Assembly: GCF_018200035.1 (NCBI RefSeq)
Contig: NZ_CP073582.1
Location: forward strand, 124,001 to 188,000
Length of the DNA stretch: 64,000 bases
Direction: 5' to 3'
Source: Sulfitobacter albidus
Lineage (GTDB): Bacteria > Pseudomonadota > Alphaproteobacteria > Rhodobacterales > Rhodobacteraceae
The translations under genes and the position numbers were made by a program. The notes under the pieces were generated by a model. That model was not told where the DNA came from and searched no databases. It saw only the letters and a list, made by a program, of their open reading frames with translations. This document shows, piece by piece, positions 11,686 to 20,559 of this stretch. How positions within the stretch are numbered: position 1 is the first letter of the stretch; every line of letters starts with the position of its first letter.

Positions 11686-12260
11686 TCCGGGCCGCGGTAT
11701 TTGCCTTGGCGTTTATCCTGTCTGGGTGTCTGGCAAAGACGCCCGATAACCTGGTTTTGTCTTTTGGCACGTACAGCGCGGTCCCCGTGATGCTGGTCGA
11801 TTTTCGGATCAACGACAGCACCGGCGGTGCCTCTTTGCCATCGGTGCACTCCAGCAAGGCGGATCAGCGGCAAATCCGGACTTCGGGCAGAAATCTTGGG
11901 GCGTGGCCCGGGGGCAGGACAGCGCGTGTGGAGGCGGTCTGGGTCGAGCTTTTGAGCAATCGCGCGTATCGGGCAGATGTCACGCTGGATGCAGGTGACC
12001 TGCCCCGCACGGCATCACTGGGGGAGACGGTCGAGCTCAAGGTGATCTTCGGGCCGCACGGTTTGTTGGTGATCGGCGGGGAGCGCACCGAGGCGAACCC
12101 CCAACCGATCGATCTGGAAATGATCTGCGGGGCGCGCAGCCCCGCCAATGACCGTGACTACTCCAAAAACCCGCGCGAATTCGCGGGATTGTTCGAAGCT
12201 TACTCGGACACTTATCCGCCCGTATCCCCCCAGACCCACTGCCCGGAGCCGCGCGCATGA
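11682..12260 (+). CDS. Lipoprotein, candidate periplasmic immunity protein for the DUF2235 lipase
   Basis: Start chosen at ATG 11682, which overlaps the upstream stop as ATGA and places a clean lipobox (FILSGC) after a short hydrophobic signal. The 192-aa product therefore probably becomes a lipidated periplasmic protein. The body resembles DUF2931-type lipoproteins often encoded beside T6SS lipase effectors, but that match is loose. It overlaps the following lipase gene by ATGA at 12257. Immunity proteins to Tle-type phospholipases act in the periplasm, so position and localisation fit; the function is inferred. Confidence 0.65.
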   Translation: MIRAAVFALAFILSGCLAKTPDNLVLSFGTYSAVPVMLVDFRINDSTGGASLPSVHSSKADQRQIRTSGRNLGAWPGGRTARVEAVWVELLSNRAYRADVTLDAGDLPRTASLGETVELKVIFGPHGLLVIGGERTEANPQPIDLEMICGARSPANDRDYSKNPREFAGLFEAYSDTYPPVSPQTHCPEPRA

Positions 12261-13714
12261 GCACACCATCCGTCAGCCAGCAAGCCGCCGCATCAAACCA
12301 ATCCTCGGGTGCGGCCGGGACGGCGGGCAATACTGCCGCGACCTGCCCCGCTACCAAGCTGGAAATCGGCGTCTTTTTTGACGGGACGAACAACAACACC
12401 GCAAACGTCGCCGCTGGTGAGCGCGGCGAGGGCGCGGGAGGCGCCAGCTATGACAACGGTCGCTCGAACGTCTCGCTGCTCAGCGATCTGTACAAACGCA
12501 AATCCGATGACTGGGAACAGGACGGGACGGGATACTGCAAGAAATTCGGCCGGATTTACGTCTCGGGCATCGGCACCACGGATAACGTGAGCGATTACCG
12601 GCCCGACAATATAGCCGGCGCCACCTTTGGCACCGGACCTTCGGGGGTGGAAGCACGCGTGTTTCAGGCCTGTCTGGATCTGGGTCATCTCATCACCCAG
12701 CTATCAGGCGGCAATGAACCCGAAGAAATCACCGTGGACGTCTTTGGTTTTAGCCGGGGTGCTGCGGCGGCACGTTATTTTGTCAATTGTTTCCGCCAGG
12801 GGTTTATCAAATACAACGCCGTCGACTGGAGTATCTGGCGCGGCATACACATCGACGAAAACGAGGCGTCAGTGCCCGAGGGGCGCAATGTCGTCTTTCG
12901 CTTCGTCGGTATCTTTGACACGGTCGCAGCCATCGGTTTGGGCACCAACGACGACAACGGCCCCGTGAATGTGCACTGCAGCAGCGCACAGGCCGAAATG
13001 ATCTATCACCTCACGGCGGCAAACGAATACCGCGAGAACTTCCGTCTCAATCACAACAAACCGGGCGGCGGGCAGACGCGCGAGCTTCCGGGAGCGCATT
13101 CGGACGTTGGTGGAGGCTATAGGGCCGGGCCGGAAAACGTGCTTTTGGAAAGCGCACAAGATCGTACTTTTCACAGTCGCGCCCAAGCGGAGGCCGCACG
13201 GTCCGTCGATATCGCCGCCGCCCGGAAGGCCCAGACCGCGCAAACCAGCTTTTGGGTCAGCGAGGGCTGGATCGAGCCCGGCAATCCGTCTGGCGCCTTG
13301 CAGAACATGCCCACAGAAATCGTCGAGCGGCGCGTGCGGGGCGTGACCGGGTTGATGCTGGGCGCGCATACCTACACCTACACGAATTCCCTGCGCATGC
13401 AGCGCGACCATGTGAAGGCCGGCCTCAACACAATTCCGCTTCGGATCATGTACAACAAGGCAATCGCGCAGAAGGTGCCGTTCAAATCCTTCCCATCGGG
13501 AAGCCTGTATGCGCCCCCTTCGGATATGCCCGCTGGCGTGGCCGCGCGGATGATTTCGGGGGGTGAACCCACAGAGGCAGAGCGCCGCGCGCTCTTGCAG
13601 GGGTGGGGGCATATTTCTTCCCGGCGCGATTCATTCATCGACAGGCTGGGTTTCGCGCCGGACGTAGGCTTTCAGCGCGTTATCTATCCCAACGAGCCGG
13701 GCAAGGCGAAGTGA
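12257..13714 (+). CDS. DUF2235 (Tle1-type) phospholipase, T6SS effector
   Basis: A 485-aa alpha/beta hydrolase with all DUF2235 marks: IGVFFDGTNNN at residues ~37-47, nucleophile elbow GFSRG (Ser166), Asp in FDTVAAIG (Asp221) and His in GAHSDVGGGY (His281). Tle1 effectors of this family are delivered by VgrG/PAAR and hydrolyse membrane phospholipids of rival bacteria. There is no signal peptide, as expected for T6SS cargo. It is third in the operon after two immunity-like genes, with ATGA overlap. Its 3' end overlaps the convergent DUF4123 gene by 31 nt, and that protein is the likely adaptor. Confidence 0.88.
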   Translation: MSTPSVSQQAAASNQSSGAAGTAGNTAATCPATKLEIGVFFDGTNNNTANVAAGERGEGAGGASYDNGRSNVSLLSDLYKRKSDDWEQDGTGYCKKFGRIYVSGIGTTDNVSDYRPDNIAGATFGTGPSGVEARVFQACLDLGHLITQLSGGNEPEEITVDVFGFSRGAAAARYFVNCFRQGFIKYNAVDWSIWRGIHIDENEASVPEGRNVVFRFVGIFDTVAAIGLGTNDDNGPVNVHCSSAQAEMIYHLTAANEYRENFRLNHNKPGGGQTRELPGAHSDVGGGYRAGPENVLLESAQDRTFHSRAQAEAARSVDIAAARKAQTAQTSFWVSEGWIEPGNPSGALQNMPTEIVERRVRGVTGLMLGAHTYTYTNSLRMQRDHVKAGLNTIPLRIMYNKAIAQKVPFKSFPSGSLYAPPSDMPAGVAARMISGGEPTEAERRALLQGWGHISSRRDSFIDRLGFAPDVGFQRVIYPNEPGKAK

Positions 13715-14697
13715 TCCCGCTCGAGCGTATCCATACGCTCGGTTATCAATTCAAAGCGTTCCTCCACCGATAGCGGCAGCGCCATCAGGCGCGCAACCTC
13801 GCCTTTGGGATCGCGCGCGATGAAATCCACACCGAAATGCAGCGCCCACGCGCAAAAGGTGAAAAGCATATCGCGCCGCCAAAACCCGGCACCGACGCAG
13901 GCATCAACCGTTTCGTGCACGATCGGACGCAAATCATCTCCCGCGGCTTTGGCCTTGTGAGGAAAGGTTTGTGCCAGCCGCTCTGCAAGCGCTTGTCGGT
14001 CGCGGCGCCATTGCAGCGCACCGAACGCCTCAACCTCCTCTTCGGTAAGCGCAAAACGGCCGCGCGGCGGCGGCGGCGGGTCTGGCAGATCGACGGGCAC
14101 TGCGCACAACAACTCTGGCCCGTCCAGCCAGACCGGAAAGAAAAACGCGTCGATCCCCGCCGGTGCGCCGTGCGGACACATCCACCGCACGACAGTCTCA
14201 GACCGCTCAGCGACGGTACGGAAATAGACCGCCGCCGCTTCAGGCTCCCAAAACCGAAAGAAGAAGTTTCGCTCGTGCGCGTCCTTTACCCGCATGAAAC
14301 GGCGCAGATGTTGACGCAAGACCGCGATCTCAAGCTCCGAGCGCAGCAGGATCCCTGCCCCGCGCCGCAACACGCCGTGAACCCCGGCGTGGTCGCCTTC
14401 AACATCGCACAGCATCCGGTAAAGCAATGGATTCTTCGCATCAAACGCCACAAGCCAGGGCGCGCTATCCCCCGCCTCCTCGGTCATGCGTTCCGAGAAT
14501 AACGAGTGATGCGCGACACCCAGCGCGGCAAGACGTTCGCGCAGCCCGTCGATCCGCCCGGCGTCAAGCACGGCAAAGATCGTATCGCATTCGCCGAACA
14601 ACACCTGTTCAAGCGCGGGCGGCAGCGTTTTCTCGACACCGGGGCCCGCCGGCAGCGGCAGGGTGACCGGTTCCGATGAAATCTCCAGTCGGCTCAT
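13684..14697 (-). CDS. DUF4123 type VI effector adaptor, 337 aa
   Basis: The DUF4123 core is complete: FAVLDAGRIDGL, GVAHHSLFSE, APWLVAFDA, HLRRFMRVKD and the signature FRFWEP (residues ~75-190). It is followed by a C-terminal extension from ~residue 220 (EEEVEAFGALQWRRD...) that is also found in the frame-broken adaptor at 9294-10728. By family it is a chaperone binding an effector and the VgrG tip. It is convergent with the DUF2235 lipase (31-nt overlap) and divergent from a second DUF4123 gene. No membrane segment or signal peptide. Confidence 0.85.
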   Translation of the reverse strand: MSRLEISSEPVTLPLPAGPGVEKTLPPALEQVLFGECDTIFAVLDAGRIDGLRERLAALGVAHHSLFSERMTEEAGDSAPWLVAFDAKNPLLYRMLCDVEGDHAGVHGVLRRGAGILLRSELEIAVLRQHLRRFMRVKDAHERNFFFRFWEPEAAAVYFRTVAERSETVVRWMCPHGAPAGIDAFFFPVWLDGPELLCAVPVDLPDPPPPPRGRFALTEEEVEAFGALQWRRDRQALAERLAQTFPHKAKAAGDDLRPIVHETVDACVGAGFWRRDMLFTFCAWALHFGVDFIARDPKGEVARLMALPLSVEERFELITERMDTLERDHFALPGSLG

Positions 14698-14812
14698 CCG
14701 CGCTCATTCCCGTCAGCTTGCTTAACCATCCGCGCAGCCTGCCGAAAAAGCGACCCCGGCGCAACGGGTTGGAATGCGTTTGTCGTTTGCGGCCCGGTCC
14801 TATTACCGCATA

Positions 14813-15640
14813 ATGTCAGACGACAGCGTCCAGCCTGAGGCAGTGATGGATTACAACACAGATCCCTGGGATCCCGAGGCCCGCCGTAAGGAGACGGCCA
14901 CTGACGCGCCGGACCTCGACGTGCGGGTGGTTCCGGATGTCGAACCCATCGCCCTCGCAGACGCAACGCGCACGCAGGCTTGCGTGCCGGTTGCGCTTCA
15001 AGACGCGATTTTTGGAACACGCACAGCGGCGCGCTTCAGCTTTGCCGTGATAGACGGGGCCAAGATCGACGGCCTTGCCGAATTGCTTGAGACATCGGGC
15101 CTGCCGCATCGCTGCCTGTACACCAAAGACAGCGGTTTGCAGGATGTAGCCCCCTGGCTTGTCGAACTCCACGATGGCACGCCCTTTGTACGCAGCCTTT
15201 TCACCGTGGGCGACGCCCCTTGGGCGCTTTGGGGGCGTGGTTGGGGAACGGTGCTGCGCAGCGCGATGCCGCTCGACGCACTCTACGCCCATCTTCGCCA
15301 CTTTACTCAGGTCAGGCTCGATGGTCCCAAGCCCGTCTTTTTCCGTTTCTGGGAGCCACGGGTCATGGCGCGCTACCTGTTCAATCATCACGACACAGCC
15401 CGTGAAAATCTGCTGGCCCTGATGGGGGAGGGAGAGATCATCTGCGTGGATTGGTGGAACGATATCGCCGTACACGCGCAAGCGCGCGTTGCCGCGGAGA
15501 GGCCGCGCCACTGGCCTCATCTGCGAGAGGATCTGGATCGGATCCGGCTTCAGATCTACTGCGAGACCCTGACCGATGAGCTGGGCGAACGCGTCCCCCG
15601 CTGGGCGATATTGATAAATCCGAGCGGCTTGAAACAGTGA
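14813..15640 (+). CDS. DUF4123 type VI effector adaptor, 275 aa
   Basis: A third DUF4123 protein: FAVIDGAKIDGL, ETSGLPHRCLY, APWLVELHD, HLRHFTQVR and FFRFWEP. Start placed at ATG 14813 (MSDDS); an in-frame ATG at 14774 would add 13 residues, and neither has a strong Shine-Dalgarno. It lacks the long extension of the other two adaptors. It is first in an operon with overlapping junctions: its TGA overlaps GTG 15637 of a 68-aa gene, followed by a 436-aa membrane protein. It is thus the likely dedicated adaptor for that downstream candidate effector. Confidence 0.85.
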   Translation: MSDDSVQPEAVMDYNTDPWDPEARRKETATDAPDLDVRVVPDVEPIALADATRTQACVPVALQDAIFGTRTAARFSFAVIDGAKIDGLAELLETSGLPHRCLYTKDSGLQDVAPWLVELHDGTPFVRSLFTVGDAPWALWGRGWGTVLRSAMPLDALYAHLRHFTQVRLDGPKPVFFRFWEPRVMARYLFNHHDTARENLLALMGEGEIICVDWWNDIAVHAQARVAAERPRHWPHLREDLDRIRLQIYCETLTDELGERVPRWAILINPSGLKQ

Positions 15641-15843
15641 CGGATCTGGTCATGGCGGCCCGGCAAATGGGATGGCGTTCGGAAAAATCGGTTGAGCGCT
15701 ATTGCCTTGCCGCGATCCTGCTGGGCACACTGCCCCAGCAGGATCCGCGTTTCGACAAGGTCCTCAACAGCGACAAACACGAACTTGACCGCTCGCGCTT
15801 GACGCTCAAACTTGCCATTGACCTCACGGGGGAAAGCGGATGA
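15637..15843 (+). CDS. Small protein, 68 aa, in T6SS effector operon
   Basis: Starts at GTG 15637 overlapping the adaptor stop (GTGA) and ends by ATGA overlap with the next gene at 15840. Such tight coupling on both sides strongly supports translation. The product is predicted soluble and mostly helical, with no recognised family. It could extend the adaptor function (the C-terminal extension of the other DUF4123 proteins is similarly rich in short helices) or act as a co-chaperone. Function unknown. Confidence 0.65.
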   Translation: MTDLVMAARQMGWRSEKSVERYCLAAILLGTLPQQDPRFDKVLNSDKHELDRSRLTLKLAIDLTGESG

Positions 15844-17150
15844 ATGCAATCAATTGCGACGACAGCGAAGCCCGCTGCGCAGAGGGCAACCTTTTTCGCT
15901 TTAACGGCGAAGACGCGAATTTCACCGTAGAGGGTTTGGTGAACGGACAATCGACCGGTCCACTGCCCCACGGGGAGCGAATGATCCTGCCCAATACCCT
16001 TGCCGGAACAACCAATACACTGGCGGTCCGACTGCGCGGGACCACGCATAACATATGCAATCTGAATGATTTCAACATTACATCCCCGCAGGATGTCGGC
16101 GTTTTGATCAGCGAAGTCGGTCCAAACACGCGCGGCGGTGGCGGCGGCGGGACAGAAGAGGATCTGCTCGTCTGCGAAATTCCGGCATCCCTGGAAAGCA
16201 TGATCACGCAAGAGGGCGATATCGACATCGACACGGCGCCAAATGACGTGTTGCTGCGCGTCGCCTCCGCTATTCTGATTGTCCTCGAAGTCGTTGATGA
16301 GGCCACGCTGACGCAATCGCTTTTTGATGCAACCGATGGCTATGTCGATCTGCGCATGACCGGGACGGACGGCGCGCCTGCGGTGGCCGAGGCGGTTCAG
16401 GCCCTTGCCGGACGCAACGGACGCGCGGCGCTGCGTGCCATCGTGCAGGGCGGTCAGGGTGCGCTGCGCGTGATGCGCAACGGCATCGGGTCGCTGGTCA
16501 TCGTCGCCCGACTGAATTCAGGCATTTCGCGCCAATTGGCGGTCGGTGTTGCCGCCGGCCTGGCGCGGTCACGGTTGTCGACAGTCGTTGCGGGCACGCG
16601 CGGGCAGATAGGTGCACCCGGCACCGCACCCGCCATGTCGCGGGTGCCCGTCGTGGGGTTTGTGATCGTGGGGACCATCAACTTTTTGCAATGGTACGAA
16701 AATCCCAGCTCTCGCGGGGATTGGAACCGTTTGTTCAGCATGCTGGTGGTCGACGGGACTGCATTGGTGATCTCGACCGTGGCTGCGAACATGGTCATCG
16801 GTGGCTTGATCACAATGCTGGGGGGCGCCGCGATGTTGACCGTTGGCACGGGCCTGCTGGTTGTCGGTGCGGGACTGGTCGCCGGGCTTGTTGTCGGGGC
16901 GATCGTGACCGCCGTGGCCCGACACTTCGGTCTCGAAGATCAGTTTTACAAGCTGATGGGAAAAGTCAGCAGCGGACTGGGGGCAGTGGCCCAGGGCGCG
17001 GTCGAGATTACCGGCAGATTTGCGGATACGCTCGGCCAGATCGCCGATGACCTGCGCGAAACCGGTGGCGAAATTCGGCGCGAGTGGAACAGCGGCTGGG
17101 GCCAGGTCAGACGAAATCTGATGAGCGGGCGCGGCAGCGGATTATTCTAG
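15840..17150 (+). CDS. Membrane protein, candidate T6SS (pore-forming type) effector
   Basis: A 436-aa protein I do not recognise. Residues ~1-100 are a polar, beta-rich domain ending in a run of six glycines (99-104). Residues ~105-250 are helical and Ala/Gly-rich. Three strongly hydrophobic, glycine-rich segments lie at ~269-286, ~299-325 and ~326-362, and an amphipathic charged tail closes the protein. There is no signal peptide, as in VgrG-delivered cargo. It lies immediately behind a DUF4123 adaptor and before a polytopic membrane protein, the usual order adaptor-effector-immunity. A membrane-inserting effector is inferred from topology and context only. Confidence 0.6.
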   Translation: MNAINCDDSEARCAEGNLFRFNGEDANFTVEGLVNGQSTGPLPHGERMILPNTLAGTTNTLAVRLRGTTHNICNLNDFNITSPQDVGVLISEVGPNTRGGGGGGTEEDLLVCEIPASLESMITQEGDIDIDTAPNDVLLRVASAILIVLEVVDEATLTQSLFDATDGYVDLRMTGTDGAPAVAEAVQALAGRNGRAALRAIVQGGQGALRVMRNGIGSLVIVARLNSGISRQLAVGVAAGLARSRLSTVVAGTRGQIGAPGTAPAMSRVPVVGFVIVGTINFLQWYENPSSRGDWNRLFSMLVVDGTALVISTVAANMVIGGLITMLGGAAMLTVGTGLLVVGAGLVAGLVVGAIVTAVARHFGLEDQFYKLMGKVSSGLGAVAQGAVEITGRFADTLGQIADDLRETGGEIRREWNSGWGQVRRNLMSGRGSGLF

Positions 17151-17152
17151 CG

Positions 17153-17932
17153 ATGCCGCTTCGGCACCTTCTCAGGACACGTTTCGCGCTTGGCGACCCG
17201 CCGGAAGCGATCCCCCCGATCTTTCGCTGGCAGGTTTTGGTCATGGTGCTGATCCTGCCGTGCTATTTCCTTGCCTCACTGACGCAACTGGCCCAGCCAT
17301 TCGCAGTATTCACCGATGCAGCGCCGCCGATTATCCGGGCGGCATCCGTGATGGGCACTGTCTTGTTGACGATCGGGGGAGTGATAGCGTGGGCCCTCGT
17401 GCTCGCCCGGCGCGCAATCGGCATCGGTGCGATGGTCGCGATGATGCTGTATGTGGGGCCAATGATTGCGGCCCTCCTGATCGCCCTTGTCCCCATCGGA
17501 TCGCTGACACTGCTTGCCGGAACGACGTTGGTGATCGCGTGGTCCGTCCGCGCGCTCTTTCGGGTCAACGCTGGCGTCAGCGCACACACGCTTGAGGCGC
17601 TGCGGGCAGAAAGGCTCCGCGTCGGAGCCGATGGACACCCCGAATTCGTTCTGGCCGCAATGGTGCCGGGCGGCGGCAGGATCGCAACTGCCTTTGACGG
17701 ATTGCGCAGCCCCTTTGCAACGGTCTTGGAATTCGCAGGGGTTGCGCTGGTGGCGGCCACCGGGTTTGCGCTGGTGCCTGTCGCCATCGCCACGGATTTT
17801 GGTCAGCGTGGCCTTATTGCGCCACTCTTATGGGGGCTTTTATTGGCCATCATGCTGGGCGCACGTGGCACGGTAAATCAATGGCTCTTGCTGGCCCGCG
17901 TCATGGCAAAGGGTCCAATACTCCCGGAATGA
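17153..17932 (+). CDS. Polytopic membrane protein, candidate immunity protein
   Basis: Start chosen at ATG 17153, 2 nt after the preceding stop. The 259-aa product has about six hydrophobic stretches (around residues 25-47, 60-85, 92-110, 113-133, 195-215 and 225-245) separated by a cytoplasmic-looking Arg/Glu-rich loop at ~140-190. No enzyme or transporter motif is apparent. Immunity proteins against membrane-depolarising effectors are commonly inner-membrane proteins encoded just downstream of the toxin. That parallel is the only basis for the role proposed. Confidence 0.6.
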   Translation: MPLRHLLRTRFALGDPPEAIPPIFRWQVLVMVLILPCYFLASLTQLAQPFAVFTDAAPPIIRAASVMGTVLLTIGGVIAWALVLARRAIGIGAMVAMMLYVGPMIAALLIALVPIGSLTLLAGTTLVIAWSVRALFRVNAGVSAHTLEALRAERLRVGADGHPEFVLAAMVPGGGRIATAFDGLRSPFATVLEFAGVALVAATGFALVPVAIATDFGQRGLIAPLLWGLLLAIMLGARGTVNQWLLLARVMAKGPILPE

Positions 17933-17963
17933 CCATCGCGCGCCACCGCCGACGCCACGCGGC

Positions 17964-18227
17964 TCAGGGCAAGACCTTGGCGGTCGGGGACCCGGTAATG
18001 ATAACGCCGCCATGCGATGTGGTCGATCCAAGGTAGGCCACCGGCTTTCCATCCGCAGTCGCCATTGATGACCCTTTCACGATGGTCGCTCCGCAGGCGG
18101 TCTTGTCCCCCACCCGCGCCACGGGGAGCTGATCGCACGTGGATTGCGGGCTGCCCTTGATGATAGGCGTCACGATCTTGCAACGGGGACAGACGTGTTT
18201 GTCAGTCACGCGGGCAACGGGCAGCAT
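17964..18227 (-). CDS. PAAR-domain spike protein
   Basis: An 87-aa protein made only of the PAAR fold: repeated Pro-Val-Ala-Arg and Gly-rich turns (LPVARVTDKHVC, PVARVGDKTAC, GSPTAKVL) and Cys/His residues in positions that bind the apical metal in this family. PAAR proteins cap the VgrG trimer and sharpen the T6SS needle. The gene starts 4 nt after the vgrG stop, so the two are co-transcribed. No effector extension is fused to it. Confidence 0.9.
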   Translation of the reverse strand: MLPVARVTDKHVCPRCKIVTPIIKGSPQSTCDQLPVARVGDKTACGATIVKGSSMATADGKPVAYLGSTTSHGGVIITGSPTAKVLP

Positions 18228-18231
18228 GGCG

Positions 18232-20289
18232 CTACTCCTCTTTCTGGGTCAGGCATTCCTCGACCAGAGGCAACGCATCGCGCGCGGCGCCCTGCAACGT
18301 CGGAACCTGGGCGCTGCCGCCCCCGCCCATCGATACCGAGCCCTTGAGATTGATCCGCGCAGCCTCAAGCGTGATGCCGCTGCCGTCGATGGTGATCTTG
18401 CCACCCGGACCCTTGATCGTAAACTTTTCAAAGGCCATCAGCGTATGCTTGCCGGTGTTGTTGGTGATGGACTGCGTCACGTCGAGCGTGGATTTACCCA
18501 AAACGGTCTCTTCACGGTTGCGTCCGACCTGCACGATATGGTCGGCAAAGATATCCTGTTTGTGGATGTTGCCCACATTGTGCACGTGGTCCTTGCCGTA
18601 TTTTTCCTGCTGGTTGCGCTTGACCTCGTAATAGACGTCCTGGCCGACGGTCTCGCGCTGGTCACGGCCCACGTTCATCGTTTCATCCTGGCCCACGACC
18701 TGACTGCGGTCGCGTGCGATGGTGTTACTTTCGTCCCTGCCGATGGATTTGCGACGATCGTTCAGGATTTCGATCTCCTGATCCTTTTGGCCGTGCATAT
18801 AGATCAGCTCTTCATCGCGTAGATCCTCGAACATCAGCTCATTGAAACCGCTGCCTTCGTGTGTATCGGTCTTGAAGGTCGAACGTGTCTTGTTGGCCGG
18901 TAGATCATAGGGCACCGGGTTCGCGCCGTTGTAGACACAGCCCGTGACCAGCGGTTTGTCGGGATCCCCCTCAAGAAACTCGACCACGACCTCCATGCCG
19001 ATGCGAGGGATCACCATTCCGCCCCAGCCGCGCCCGGCCCAATTCTGGCTGACACGGCAGCGCATCGAATAAGCACCGTCAAGATCCCAATGAAACTGCA
19101 CGAGAATCCTACCGTATTCATCGCAGTCGATCTCACCGGAGCCCACGACGACAGCCGTTTGCGGGCCGTGCACCAGCGGCACACGGGTGCGCCGTTCGGG
19201 GCGCATCGGCGCAGTATCGGGCATCAGCACATAGGATCCTTCGTATGCCTCTTCGCCACCTTTCGCATCGCCCGAGCCGTAGGCCTGTGCGCGGTAGATA
19301 TGCTGCGCCCGCAGACACAACATACGCTGTCCTGTCACGCCCGGGATCGTGTCACCCGTCGGCGTGACACACCAACCCGCGCCAAGGCTCGCAACATCAC
19401 CTTTCGCAAGATAGCGAATCGCCTGTCCTGTTTCAGCCTGCACGCGGGTATTGACGACGCCGCGCCCCTCGCTTTGCTTGAGGTAGTCGCCCGGCCAGTC
19501 GAAGCTTTCGATCTGGCCCTGTGCGTGCGTTGCCTCACCGACCTGATCGACCTCTTGCGCAGCGTGTGGTGATTTGAAGTTATATTCTGTCAGCCGTACT
19601 GCACCCGTGGTCAGGCGCGAACCGCCGCGGAAGCCGTCAAAATGCTCCTCATCGTGCATGTGATAGCCTTCGACGCCGTAGTAGGGTCGGTTGCCGCCGG
19701 AAACATCGGGCTGCTGGCTCACACGGTCCGTCAGGACAAGCTTGTGATTGCCGTTCTCATGCACCCAGTGCCAGGTGATGCCAAACCGCTCCATCTGGCG
19801 GCGGGCAAAATCCGCGTCGCTTTCGTTGTATTGAACGGTATATTCGAGGGTCGGATAGTCATCGGTCAATTCCAGCTCAAGATGAGGATTCCCCAACTCG
19901 GCATAGACGCCAAGAAGCTCCTTGAGGATCTGATCTACGCTCATCCGGTGAAAAATCCGCTGATTGCGGCGCAGGCCCGCCACATGCAACCATGGCCGAA
20001 GAACAATGTCGTAGCGGTTGCCGTTTTCGTCCATCCCGCACCATTGCGCGGCGGTGACAATCCCGTCGAAATAGCGCTGCCCACCCGCAACATCCATCTC
20101 GATCGTTGCGTGTGTGCCGAGCAATGCGTTGAGATCGACATCGGGATCGGCGGATAACGCTTCAACCGTCCAGGTAAAATCGCCCGACAACTCCTCGTGC
20201 CCATCCATACGAAGCAATACCAGCGTGTTGATCGCCAGTGACGTGGTCAATCGCGCGCGGCGGTTTTCCTGAATAAAAGGGACGTTCAT
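18232..20289 (-). CDS. vgrG: Type VI secretion spike protein VgrG
   Basis: Start chosen at ATG 20289, with GGAG 8 nt upstream; a longer frame to 20364 lacks support. The 685-aa protein has the gp27-like base (residues ~1-350, including the YTVQYNESDADFARR region), an OB-fold gp5-like part (GEIDCDEYGRILVQFHWD, GWGGMVIPRIGMEVVVEFLEGDPD at ~385-450) and a long C-terminal beta-prism with many N-x-x-R-D type repeats. VgrG forms the puncturing tip of the T6SS. No core tss genes are present, so this is an orphan vgrG island that must use an apparatus encoded elsewhere. Confidence 0.93.
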   Translation of the reverse strand: MNVPFIQENRRARLTTSLAINTLVLLRMDGHEELSGDFTWTVEALSADPDVDLNALLGTHATIEMDVAGGQRYFDGIVTAAQWCGMDENGNRYDIVLRPWLHVAGLRRNQRIFHRMSVDQILKELLGVYAELGNPHLELELTDDYPTLEYTVQYNESDADFARRQMERFGITWHWVHENGNHKLVLTDRVSQQPDVSGGNRPYYGVEGYHMHDEEHFDGFRGGSRLTTGAVRLTEYNFKSPHAAQEVDQVGEATHAQGQIESFDWPGDYLKQSEGRGVVNTRVQAETGQAIRYLAKGDVASLGAGWCVTPTGDTIPGVTGQRMLCLRAQHIYRAQAYGSGDAKGGEEAYEGSYVLMPDTAPMRPERRTRVPLVHGPQTAVVVGSGEIDCDEYGRILVQFHWDLDGAYSMRCRVSQNWAGRGWGGMVIPRIGMEVVVEFLEGDPDKPLVTGCVYNGANPVPYDLPANKTRSTFKTDTHEGSGFNELMFEDLRDEELIYMHGQKDQEIEILNDRRKSIGRDESNTIARDRSQVVGQDETMNVGRDQRETVGQDVYYEVKRNQQEKYGKDHVHNVGNIHKQDIFADHIVQVGRNREETVLGKSTLDVTQSITNNTGKHTLMAFEKFTIKGPGGKITIDGSGITLEAARINLKGSVSMGGGGSAQVPTLQGAARDALPLVEECLTQKEE

Positions 20290-20559
20290 TCGGTATCTCC
20301 GAATTAAAGGGCATGGTTTCGTGATCAATCTATCAAGGAATCGCAGGGATGTCGCCCCCGTCAAGCGTTAGGTTGGAAACCTTGTTAGAACTTCGCGCCC
20401 CGTTTGGCGAAAGCCCGGCGCAAAGCGTCTCGAGGAACCGTAGCGACCTACCTCTTCCCAGTTAAAGGGTGGCAACAGCTTACATCGACTTTTGCCTATT
20501 CACCGTGTGGCTTCAGGGAAAACTAACAAACCTCTGATAGCTGCCAAAGCCCTGAAAAA

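Noticed and set aside
9294..20289. A complete type VI secretion apparatus
   Set aside because: Only vgrG, PAAR, adaptors and cargo are seen; no sheath, baseplate, membrane-complex or ClpV genes occur in the window.
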